Of a DNA stretch of 41,647 nucleotides, positions 31,158 through 39,094 are shown piece by piece. The notes under the pieces are model-generated. The model saw only the letters and a list, made by a program, of their open reading frames with translations, was not told the origin of the DNA and made no database searches. Every line of letters begins with the position of its first letter. Positions within the stretch are counted from its first letter, which is position 1. The stretch is from Deltaproteobacteria bacterium (GTDB taxonomy: Bacteria; Myxococcota_A; UBA796; SXON01). Both the position numbers and the translations under genes were made by a program. The DNA lies in the NCBI GenBank assembly GCA_947486185.1, contig CANKTH010000038.1:1-41647 (forward strand), given 5' to 3'.

Positions 31158-33053
31158 ATGTGGATGTTTGTGCTCCTCGCCTGTTCGGGCGAACCTGAAA
31201 AAGCCGACCGCGACGGAGACGGCTACATCGACGACGACTGCGACGATGGGGACGCTGCGGTGCATCCGGGCGCGGCTGAGGCCTGTGATGGCGCCGATCA
31301 GGACTGTGACGGCGAGATCGACGAGGGTGTAAAACAGAGCTTCTATGTGGATAGCGACGGGGACGGTATTGGTGCAGCTGAGACCGGCGCCTGTGTTGCG
31401 AGCGCGGGCCTCGTTGAGGCGGGCGGCGACTGCGACGACGAAGACCCAGCCATTCTGCCGGGAGCCGCGGAGGAATGCGACGGGATCGATGAGGACTGTG
31501 ACGGTGACGTCGACGACAACCCCGTCGACGGGGTGAGCTACTGGGTCGACGCCGACGCAGACGGCTTCGGGGACGAGACCGGCACCAGCGTCACGGCGTG
31601 TGAAGGCTCGCCAATCCCCTCTGGCTATGCCGAGGCGGGTGATTGTGACGACACGGACGCCGCGGTCTCGCCCGCCGCGACCGAGATCTGCGACGACCGT
31701 ATCGACCAGAACTGTGATGGTGGCGCCACCCCGTGTGATCTCACCGGGGACGTCGTGGTGGAAGACGCGCCCACGCGGGTCGACGGCGCCGGCATCGCGG
31801 GTTTCGGCACGGCGGTCATGCCGATGAGCGATTTCGACGGAAGCGGCGACAAGATGGTGCTCGCGATCGGCGCTCCGGACGAGGACATGGTCTACATGAG
31901 CGGGGTGCCGCTCCGCACTACGGCGCCTTCTCCGAGCACGCCCGAGCCGGGTACCCTCGACGCGCTGCGGGCGTGGACGCTCTCGGGCTCCGGTCGTCCG
32001 GGGAGTGGTGGTCCGGGCTCGCTTCTCGCCGACGGAGGCTGCGCCGAGCCACTCAGCGCTGGGACCTGCTTCAACACCCAGATTTTTATCAGTGGCACGG
32101 ACGCGGAGCGGGTGTGGGTGCTCCAGAGCGCGGACGGCGAGGTCAGCCGCGGCTTTGACGAGCTCGCGGCGCTGACGGTGGTGGCAGGCTCGGTACTCAA
32201 CCTCGCCGGAGGCGACCTCAACGGCGACGGCATCGGTGACCTCATCGTCCGCGCGGGCGGCGTGGTCACCACCGGCGCCGAGAGCATCGACATTGTGTGG
32301 GGGCCTTTCGAATCAAGCGTCGTGACGCCGCTCGTGGCCGATGTCAGCCTTCAAAGTGGACTTCGCACCGCATGTGGCGAGGGGCTGGCCTCCGGACGGA
32401 CCGCGCTCGGGCCGGACGACGACGAAGGGTATCAGGAGCTCTTGGTCGGTTGTCCCGGTGAGGACAGCGGTGACGGAGCGGTCTGGTTCATCGGGGGAGA
32501 AAGCCTGGTTACCGCGTCGGGGAGCCCGACGATCGCCTCGGTCGCCCGCACCGAGATTTCCGGGCTCGCGGGTCAGGGGGCCGGCATCGGCAGCGCGGTG
32601 GCTTTCGCGACGATGTACACCGGTGCGGATCTGCTGGTCGGCGCGCCGACCTACGATGGCACCGCGGGCGCGGTCTTTGTATTCAACGGGGAGCTCCGGG
32701 GCGGGGTGGATGTGGTGTCGGCCAATCTGACACTGGTGGGCGAGAACGGAAGCTACTTTGGGGCCCAACTGTCGAGCGGCACCTTTCTTGGGCAGGCGGA
32801 CGAGTCCTTTGGCGCCGGTTCGGGGACTCACTCGCTCCCGGGCGGCGAAGCCTGGCTGGTGCACACTCTCGCCGCGTCACGTGCGTCCCCCGAGGCGGCC
32901 GTGGGGGCCCTCGAGGTTGCGGCTCGGAGCCGGATCGTTCCGGCTGCGACCACGACCCTCGGTGTGCTTCACGTCGACGATGTGTCACGTAGCTTGATCC
33001 TGACGGATCCGAGTCAGGGCCAGGTGTGGCTCTGGCCCGCGCGGGGGCTCTGA
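31158..33053 (+). CDS. MopE/FG-GAP repeat lipoprotein
   Basis: A 631-residue surface lipoprotein. MWMFVLLACSG is an ultra-short lipobox peptide (Cys9); the start is bounded by an in-frame TAG four codons upstream. Residues 17-195 carry three MopE-type units (DRDGDGYIDDDCDD, PGAAEACDGADQDCDGEIDE, DSDGDGIGA, and so on). The C-terminal 430 residues have FG-GAP-type blades as in integrin alpha propellers: AGFGTAVMPMSDFDGSGD, LAIGAPDED, GDLNGDGIGDLIV, AGIGSAVAF with LLVGAPTYDG, and SYFGAQLSSG. Calcium-dependent surface adhesion or sensing is inferred. No ribosome site is seen; GATAGT ends eight bases before the ATG. Its stop overlaps the next start (TGATG). Confidence 0.88.
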   Translation: MWMFVLLACSGEPEKADRDGDGYIDDDCDDGDAAVHPGAAEACDGADQDCDGEIDEGVKQSFYVDSDGDGIGAAETGACVASAGLVEAGGDCDDEDPAILPGAAEECDGIDEDCDGDVDDNPVDGVSYWVDADADGFGDETGTSVTACEGSPIPSGYAEAGDCDDTDAAVSPAATEICDDRIDQNCDGGATPCDLTGDVVVEDAPTRVDGAGIAGFGTAVMPMSDFDGSGDKMVLAIGAPDEDMVYMSGVPLRTTAPSPSTPEPGTLDALRAWTLSGSGRPGSGGPGSLLADGGCAEPLSAGTCFNTQIFISGTDAERVWVLQSADGEVSRGFDELAALTVVAGSVLNLAGGDLNGDGIGDLIVRAGGVVTTGAESIDIVWGPFESSVVTPLVADVSLQSGLRTACGEGLASGRTALGPDDDEGYQELLVGCPGEDSGDGAVWFIGGESLVTASGSPTIASVARTEISGLAGQGAGIGSAVAFATMYTGADLLVGAPTYDGTAGAVFVFNGELRGGVDVVSANLTLVGENGSYFGAQLSSGTFLGQADESFGAGSGTHSLPGGEAWLVHTLAASRASPEAAVGALEVAARSRIVPAATTTLGVLHVDDVSRSLILTDPSQGQVWLWPARGL

Positions 33054-34426
33054 TGGCGCTCCCCGCACTTCAGCCCGCGCCCGGCGCGCTCGCCCGGATC
33101 GCCGGCTTCACCGCCCCGATCAACCGCGCGACCTATGTTGGGGTGGGCGTGGGCCTGATGGCCCTGAAGTACCTGACTGAGAGCCTGGTCGGCTTTGCGT
33201 GGACCGGCACCTGGTACTCGCCGATCGCCTTCCTCTCCCCCATCCTGTCGCTCAAGGCCACCCAGTTCCAGGGCCTGCCGGACTGGGTGCTGGTCGCCTG
33301 GGCCATCTGGAACCTCCCATTTGCGTGGATTGGTACGAGCATGACCGTGCGCCGCGCCCAGGACGCCGGGCTGCCGGGTGTGCTGGGCCTGGCCTTCCTC
33401 TTCCCGTTTACGAACTTCTTGCTCATGGGTGCGCTGTCGCTGCTGCCCTCGCGTGAACGGGCCCGACCGATGCTCCCGCTTCAAGGTGAAGACCGGGTGG
33501 TGTGGTCGGCGCTGGCCGGCGTCTCGGGCGGGGCCGCGCTGGGCTTGGGTATGGTTGGGTTGTCGGTGTTCGTACTGGGAGAGTACGGTGGCGCCCTCTT
33601 CCTGGGTACGCCGGTGATGATGGGCACGGTATCTGGGTTTTTACTGAACGTACGTCGGCCCCAGTCCTGGTTGCCCAACGTCGTCGTAGGCACGCTCACA
33701 GTCGCGATCTGCGCCGGTCTGCTCATGCTTTTTGCGCTCGAAGGCGCGATTTGTATCGCGATGGCGGCGCCGATCTGCCTCGTGATGTCGCTCTTTGGGG
33801 TGGCGCTCGGGCGCGCGCTCGCGGGCGTCGAGGGCCGTCGCGCGGTGCTCGCCTCCCACGTGTTGTTACCCGCGCTCGCCGTGCTGGAACCGCCGCCGAC
33901 CCAGGAACGAATGGTAGAGAGCCGGGTGGTCGTCGCGGCGCCGATCGACGCGGTGTGGGACGCGGTGATCGGCTTCGGGGGCGTCGAGCTTCCGCCGCCC
34001 CCCGAGTGGTATTTCAACCTCGGGATAGCCTACCCACAACGCGCCCGCATCGAGGGCGAGGGCCCGGGTGCGGTCCGGTACTGCGAGTTCTCCACCGGCC
34101 CGTTCGTCGAGCCGATCCATACGTGGAGCCCTCCCTTTCACCTTGGTTTTGACGTGACCGAGAGCCCGCCGACGATGCACGAATGGAGCCCCTACGCCGT
34201 GGTCTATGCGCCCCACCTCGATGGCGTGCTCAAGAGCCGCCACGGCGAGTTCCGACTCCGTGAGCTGGGAGACGGCACGACCGAGCTCATCGGGCGAACC
34301 TGGTATACCTTTGACATGGCCCCCGAGCCGTACTGGGGTTTGTGGAGCGACGCCGCAATCTCGGCGATCCACGACCGTGTTTTGCGGCACATCGGCGGCG
34401 TGGCCGGGGCTGCCACGGCGAAGTGA
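33053..34426 (+). CDS. DUF805-like membrane domain fused to SRPBCC domain
   Basis: A 457-residue fusion. The first 280 residues are hydrophobic with about seven segments; the front part (RATYVGVGVGLMALKYL, WAIWNLPFAWIGTSMTVRRAQDAGLPG, FLFPFTNFLLMGALSLLPS) has the DUF805 arrangement with the R-R-x-x-D-x-G loop. From about 285, ERMVESRVVVAAPIDAVWDAV opens an SRPBCC (polyketide-cyclase/lipid-transport-like) domain with YFNLGIAYPQRARIEGEGPG, VRYCEFSTGPFVEPI and RLRELGDGTTELIGRTWY, ending in a helix. It may bind a hydrophobic ligand at the membrane. The ATG overlaps the stop of the MopE/FG-GAP gene, so the two are translationally coupled; a longer frame from 33026 is less likely. Confidence 0.8.
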   Translation: MALPALQPAPGALARIAGFTAPINRATYVGVGVGLMALKYLTESLVGFAWTGTWYSPIAFLSPILSLKATQFQGLPDWVLVAWAIWNLPFAWIGTSMTVRRAQDAGLPGVLGLAFLFPFTNFLLMGALSLLPSRERARPMLPLQGEDRVVWSALAGVSGGAALGLGMVGLSVFVLGEYGGALFLGTPVMMGTVSGFLLNVRRPQSWLPNVVVGTLTVAICAGLLMLFALEGAICIAMAAPICLVMSLFGVALGRALAGVEGRRAVLASHVLLPALAVLEPPPTQERMVESRVVVAAPIDAVWDAVIGFGGVELPPPPEWYFNLGIAYPQRARIEGEGPGAVRYCEFSTGPFVEPIHTWSPPFHLGFDVTESPPTMHEWSPYAVVYAPHLDGVLKSRHGEFRLRELGDGTTELIGRTWYTFDMAPEPYWGLWSDAAISAIHDRVLRHIGGVAGAATAK

Positions 34427-34490
34427 CCTCCGCGACGACCGGCCCCGCTCCTGTTCAGCTGTTTGTCTCCTACCAAGATCTGGAGTTTTC

Positions 34491-34547
34491 ATGGATGTTT
34501 TCCCTCACGCCTCGCCGGCGTCGACGCGTTCGAGCGAGGGCGCATAG
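34491..34547 (+). CDS. Possible 18-residue leader peptide before the DUF808 gene
   Basis: ATG 34491 has a TGGAG site six bases upstream and encodes MDVFPHASPASTRSSEGA, ending in TAG directly before the ATG of the DUF808 gene (TAGATG). It lies in the same frame. It could couple or attenuate translation, or be chance; the DUF808 start has only a weak AGGG of its own. Confidence 0.3.
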   Translation: MDVFPHASPASTRSSEGA

Positions 34548-35474
34548 ATGGCGGTGCACGGTCTCCTCGCCCTCCTCGACGACGTCGCCAGCATCGCCCA
34601 CAACGTGGGGACACTCACGGCGTTGGCCGCTAAAAAGACCGCCGGCGTGGTCACCGACGACATGGCGGTGACCGCCGAGCAGGCGATCGGCATCGCCCGC
34701 GAGCGGGAGATCCCGGTGGTCCTCGCGGTCGCCCGAGGGTCGATGTTCAACAAGGTGGTGATCCTCACGCCCGGCGCGCTGGTGCTCAGCGTCGTGGCGC
34801 CGTGGAGCATCACGCCGATCCTCATGGCTGGAGGGGCTTTTTTGTGCTTTGAGGGCGCTGAGAAGATCATCCACAAGCTGTTCCCCCACGGCGAGGTGGA
34901 GGACAGCGGCCCCTCGCCTACTCTCGACCCGGTGGCGTTTGAGAAGAGCCGGGTCGAAGGTGCGATCCGCACCGATCTGATCCTCTCCGCGGAGATCATC
35001 GCCCTGTCGTTGGGGGAGGTGGCCGCCCAGACTTTCTGGATAAAGACGGCCGTGCTCTATGCGATTTCGGTGGTGATGACCGTCGGCGTCTACGGGGTCG
35101 TAGGCGGACTGGTCAAACTGGACGATCTGGGCGAGCTCCTCGCCCGTCGCCGAGGCCCCTCGGCCTCCCTCGGTCTTCTGATCGTACGCGCCACGCCTAC
35201 GGTGCTGAAGTCCATCGGGGTCATCGGGACGGTCGCAATGCTGCTCGTCGGCGGGCATATCCTGCTCAAAGGTATCGATCCGCTGTACCAGTGGGTGCAC
35301 CACGCGGTGGAGAGCTTACCCGCCTGGTCCCACACCCTCGTGTCAACGCTCGCCGACCTTGGCAGCGGCTTCCTCTGGGGCCTCCTCCTGGTGGGTATCA
35401 TGAAGACCGGCATTCCCGGCGCGCTCTGGGCGCGGATCGCCGCGTTGAAGCGGCCGTCGCCGCCGGCCGCCTGA
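34548..35474 (+). CDS. DUF808 (YedI-like) inner-membrane protein
   Basis: A 308-residue inner-membrane protein of the DUF808/YedI family. The N-terminus MAVHGLLALLDDVASIAHNVG and KKTAGVVTDDMAVTAEQ are family hallmarks, as are NKVVILTPGALVLSVVAPW, GGAFLCFEGAEKIIH, AIRTDLILSAEIIALSLGEV and HLLLKGIDPLY-like HILLKGIDPLY. About six membrane segments are visible. The function of the family is unknown. It is 121 bp after the DUF805-SRPBCC gene and preceded by a possible leader peptide; its end overlaps a hairpin and lies 4 bp from the opposite gene's stop. Confidence 0.9.
   Translation: MAVHGLLALLDDVASIAHNVGTLTALAAKKTAGVVTDDMAVTAEQAIGIAREREIPVVLAVARGSMFNKVVILTPGALVLSVVAPWSITPILMAGGAFLCFEGAEKIIHKLFPHGEVEDSGPSPTLDPVAFEKSRVEGAIRTDLILSAEIIALSLGEVAAQTFWIKTAVLYAISVVMTVGVYGVVGGLVKLDDLGELLARRRGPSASLGLLIVRATPTVLKSIGVIGTVAMLLVGGHILLKGIDPLYQWVHHAVESLPAWSHTLVSTLADLGSGFLWGLLLVGIMKTGIPGALWARIAALKRPSPPAA
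35450..35470. terminator. Hairpin at the DUF808 gene end
   Basis: GCGGCCG (35450-35456) and CGGCCGC (35464-35470) form a perfect 7-bp stem with a 7-nt loop, directly before the TGA (35472-35474) and 9 bp from the convergent stop. It lies within coding sequence for Arg/Pro/Ala and may simply reflect codon use. Confidence 0.3.
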
Positions 35475-35478
35475 GGGA

Positions 35479-38400
35479 TCACTCGTTATTGAGGATGACG
35501 AATTGTACCCTCCGATTCTGGGTGCGGCCCGTTTCGGTGGTGTTGGGCGCAAGGGGGACGCTCGTGCCGAGTCCCCTCACCCCCATCCGGGTGCCGTCGA
35601 CCCCGCGCCGTTGAAGGTCGTTTCGGACCGCGCGGGCACGGCGCTCGGAGAGATCGAGGTTGTAGGGTTCGGATCCGACGTTGTCCGTGTGACCCTGGAT
35701 CTCGATACGGAGCGCGGGGTTGAGCAACAGCGTAGCGGCCACCTCGTCGAGGAGCGCCGCCGACTCCGGGCGGATCGTGTCGTCGTTGAACTCGAACTGA
35801 ACCTGCTGGCGAATGAGCACCGCCGACGCGGTCACCTCGACCTTGGACTCGGCGAGCACGACGCGTAGATTCTCGGGGGTCTCGCCGCCCCGGAGGTGAA
35901 GATCCACCCGTTTGACCCCGAGCTCCGGGGCGCTGACGAGCACCTTCCAACGACCCGGCCGCAGGCTCACCTGCGCGCGGCCCGACCCATCAGTGTGCAA
36001 GGGCGGCACCGGCGCCGGGCCTACGAGGCGGATCTCCGCGTCCGCCGGCTGACCTCGGTCGCTCACGACCTCGAGCGCCACGGGGCGCGGGCGAAAACCA
36101 AGGGTGATGCTCAGGGCCTGGCTCCCCGGCACCAGATCGACGGCCTCCGGCGCCGCCGGATCCCAGCCCGGCGCGCTCGCCGCCACCGTGACCGGCCCGA
36201 TCGCCACCGGCTCCGCGAGCAGCGTGCCCGTCGCTCCTGCGTCGAGGGTCTGCTCACCCAAGCGGACCGTCGCGCCGCTTACGGGCTGTCCTTCCGGATC
36301 GACCACCCTGAGCGCGAGGCTCGCCGTCTCCGGCGTGGGGCGGCTGAGCACCACCGCGAGGGGCTGGGGCTCGGGCAGCCCCGCGACCTCGTGATCCGAC
36401 TGGTGGATCCGGTACTCGGACGCGCTCACCACTACCCGCCACTTCCCAGGTTCGAGCTCCACGAGCGCCTCACCCGCTTCGCCGACTGGGATGGGCGCCG
36501 TGGCGCGGGATCCTGAAAAGCGCGCCATTGCCGACACTTTCTGTCCGTCTGTGTCCCTGACCGCGAGCTTGACGACGCCGGGCCGCCATCCGAGCGCCGC
36601 GTCCAGCGGGGTGGTGGGCCCGAGGGGTCGAGTTTCCTCGAATGGTGACAAAAGTGGTGCCTCTACCCTGATTTTTCGTGGTCCCGGGTTGAGGCCCTCG
36701 ACCCGCAGGTTGCCGCCGCTCGCGGTGCTGCCGATGTCGTCGCCGTCGAGGAAGACGCGGGCACCGCCGACCGGCGAGCCTCCGGGGCCGGTCACCCGGA
36801 GATCGAGGCTGGCGCTGCCGTCGCCCTCCGCCTCGCGCAGCACCACGTCAAAACTCAGGAGCCGCTCCTCGTCGGGCTCTACGAGAATCTCACGGCGTTG
36901 AAGGCCGAAGCTTGGGGAGGACACACTCGCGGTCCAGCGCCCTGCCGGCAGCACGAGGAGGCGCTCACCCGTCGGATCCAGCCCAAGCGGCGGGAGCGAC
37001 TCGGGTCCCGAAAAACGTATCGCCGTGCCGGGGATCGGCCCCGTCGGCCCACGCACCACCACCCGGAGCGTCCCCGGCGCGTATTTCACGTCCAGCTCGA
37101 CCTCGCGCCGCCCGGCGCCGAGCTCAAGCACTACGGGGGTAGAAGGCCGATAACGCTTGCCCGACAGCGCCAGGCGGTGCGGACCCTCGGCGAGCCCCTC
37201 CACCTCCAGCTCGCCCTGGTTGCTGGTGGTGCCGACCACGATCTCGTCCACGGAGAGCGCTACCCCCGACGCGGGGGCGCCATCGGGACCGACGGCACGG
37301 AGGACGAGGGTGGCGGGCCCCGCGACCGGCTGGAGCACGACGTCCACCACGATGAGATCCGTGTAGCCGGGGAGCAGCTCGAAGCTCCTCCGCTGAACAC
37401 CGAAGTCCGGCGCCGACACGGTGGCGGTCCATCGGCCGGGTGGAAGTTGAAACTGCCTTTCGCCGCGTTCCCCGAGCGCAACGGGGTCATGGACCTCTGG
37501 CCCGCGAAGGCGCAGCTCCGCGCCGCCGACCACCCCGCTTGGAGCGCGTACGACCACCTTGACCGAGCCGGGTGGCCGTTGAAGGAGGAGCAGGCCAGAA
37601 CCCTCCACCTTGCCCGGCTCGAATCCATTCGCGATCGCCGTGATCTCGCCGGATTGGACCCCCACGACAGTCAGGTCCCCGCCGCTCCCCGTGGTGCCGT
37701 GGCCCAGACCTCCTATGCTGACAGAGGCGCCTTCTACCGGTATATTTTCACGATCCGCGATCGTCACCTTAACCTGCTCCTGCCCGACGGCAGGCCGGAG
37801 CACGGCGTCGATCTCGGCGGGGTACAGCCGGCCCTCTTCGAGGATGACGCTCCGGGTCTGCCGCTGAAGGCCGTCGCCCCCCAGCTCAATGGTCCACGTG
37901 CCGGGCGCCAGTCGGAGCACGGCGCTCCCCGTGGTCCCCGTGCGCGCCGTCTGGGGCTCACCGGTCCCGGTCGCGCTCACCGCGGTGTCTACCGCCGCCC
38001 CGTCTCCGTCCACGACCCGAACCTCGACGTCGTAGGGGCCGGCGGGGGCGGCAACCACCGGCACCGGCGCGGGGTCCCCGGTGTCTCCGAGCTGTCGGGA
38101 GAGCGCCAGGAGGCTACGCCAGTTCGCGCTGCCCGCTCGGCCGGTGAGCGTGGTGCCGCCGCTCAGATCGACGCCCCAGGGTCCTGGCCGTAGACCGACC
38201 CGCACGAAGGCTTCGGCGGGGTGTTCATCGGCACCCGATCCGGGGCTGTGGAGTGCCCAGTAGCCCACTGCGAGCGGCATCCGCTCGAGGGGGCTGAAGC
38301 GCAGCTCGGCGCGGTGATGGAGGAGGTTGCTGCGGTTGATGTTGTCGTAGCTGTCGTCTGGGCTTCGGCTGAGGCCGAGGTTGGCCACCGCGCCGACGCG

Positions 38401-38994
38401 GCCCCACGCCAGACCGCCCGCCAGGGTGATCTGCGCGCTGGCGCCGTTCGCGCCGAGTCCGATCGTGCTGTCTCCGGTCGGCAAGGACAGGCCCGGGAGC
38501 AGCGCCAACGACAGGTGGTCGGTCGCGCCGAGGCTCACTGGCACAACGAGGCGTACATCGCCCAACTTCGGACTCCTCCCCTCCCCCAGCCACTCGGACT
38601 CGAGCCAGATCGGCACCGTCCAGCTCAGGCCAACCTGATCGTTGAAGCGCCAACTTCCGAGGAAGGAGAGCCCGAGGATGTCCTCGAGCAGCGGCGAGGT
38701 CTCGACCTGGTCACCATCGACGACGGTGACCCGCGCCACCTCGCCGATCGCCTCGACAACCACAGCTGCGTCGCCCCTATTGGCGCCCGGCCTAGGCGGG
38801 GCTTCGACCGGGCTGCCATCGGGGGTCGCTACCACGGGACCGTGAAGATCCACGGCAGCCGCTCGAAAGCTCACGGCTGAAGCCAGCAGCACCAGCGCGG
38901 CGCCGAACAGCAGCAAGCCGAGCGGCCTCTGCCCCCGGCCGCGGCGTGCCTTCAGCCCGAGCTCCTCCGTGCGCACCGATTTCGCTCCCCGCAC
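35479..38994 (-). CDS. Giant modular OmpA-family protein
   Basis: A 1171-residue exported protein. A basic n-region and hydrophobic PLGLLLFGAALVLLASAV (24-41) form the signal. Residues of about 85-300 have barrel-like strands (QVGLSWTVPIWLESEWLG, LGDVRLVVPVSLGATDHLSL). About nine carboxypeptidase-regulatory-like (Ig-type) domains of about 80 residues follow (about 320-1050), mostly alternating between two subtypes. One has LPPGRWTATVSAPDFGVQRR-like centres, the other GTTSNQGELEVEGLAEGP-like centres. The C-terminus is an OmpA peptidoglycan-binding domain: VQFEFNDDTIRPESAALLDE, IQGHTDNVGSEPYNLDLSE, RRARAV. It probably links outer membrane, periplasm and wall. No partner genes are evident; the gene is monocistronic between a convergent and a divergent neighbour. 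Confidence 0.88.
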   Translation of the reverse strand: MRGAKSVRTEELGLKARRGRGQRPLGLLLFGAALVLLASAVSFRAAAVDLHGPVVATPDGSPVEAPPRPGANRGDAAVVVEAIGEVARVTVVDGDQVETSPLLEDILGLSFLGSWRFNDQVGLSWTVPIWLESEWLGEGRSPKLGDVRLVVPVSLGATDHLSLALLPGLSLPTGDSTIGLGANGASAQITLAGGLAWGRVGAVANLGLSRSPDDSYDNINRSNLLHHRAELRFSPLERMPLAVGYWALHSPGSGADEHPAEAFVRVGLRPGPWGVDLSGGTTLTGRAGSANWRSLLALSRQLGDTGDPAPVPVVAAPAGPYDVEVRVVDGDGAAVDTAVSATGTGEPQTARTGTTGSAVLRLAPGTWTIELGGDGLQRQTRSVILEEGRLYPAEIDAVLRPAVGQEQVKVTIADRENIPVEGASVSIGGLGHGTTGSGGDLTVVGVQSGEITAIANGFEPGKVEGSGLLLLQRPPGSVKVVVRAPSGVVGGAELRLRGPEVHDPVALGERGERQFQLPPGRWTATVSAPDFGVQRRSFELLPGYTDLIVVDVVLQPVAGPATLVLRAVGPDGAPASGVALSVDEIVVGTTSNQGELEVEGLAEGPHRLALSGKRYRPSTPVVLELGAGRREVELDVKYAPGTLRVVVRGPTGPIPGTAIRFSGPESLPPLGLDPTGERLLVLPAGRWTASVSSPSFGLQRREILVEPDEERLLSFDVVLREAEGDGSASLDLRVTGPGGSPVGGARVFLDGDDIGSTASGGNLRVEGLNPGPRKIRVEAPLLSPFEETRPLGPTTPLDAALGWRPGVVKLAVRDTDGQKVSAMARFSGSRATAPIPVGEAGEALVELEPGKWRVVVSASEYRIHQSDHEVAGLPEPQPLAVVLSRPTPETASLALRVVDPEGQPVSGATVRLGEQTLDAGATGTLLAEPVAIGPVTVAASAPGWDPAAPEAVDLVPGSQALSITLGFRPRPVALEVVSDRGQPADAEIRLVGPAPVPPLHTDGSGRAQVSLRPGRWKVLVSAPELGVKRVDLHLRGGETPENLRVVLAESKVEVTASAVLIRQQVQFEFNDDTIRPESAALLDEVAATLLLNPALRIEIQGHTDNVGSEPYNLDLSERRARAVRNDLQRRGVDGTRMGVRGLGTSVPLAPNTTETGRTQNRRVQFVILNNE

Positions 38995-39094
38995 GGCCTT
39001 CTTAGCCCGATTCGAACGGCTTCGCTGGAGCTCGCGCTGTGATCGACGTGCGCCGTCGCGTGCATCCTGCGACCCGAAGCGCTAGCCGGGTAGG

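Noticed and set aside
34206..34490. A longer open frame leading into the possible leader peptide before DUF808.
   Set aside because: It overlaps the C-terminus of the SRPBCC gene in another frame and has no protein-like composition; only the last 18 codons have a ribosome site.
39003..39080. A GTTCGAATC-like T-loop on the minus strand upstream of the giant OmpA gene, suggesting a tRNA.
   Set aside because: The T-stem has mismatches and no acceptor, D or anticodon arm can be built around it.
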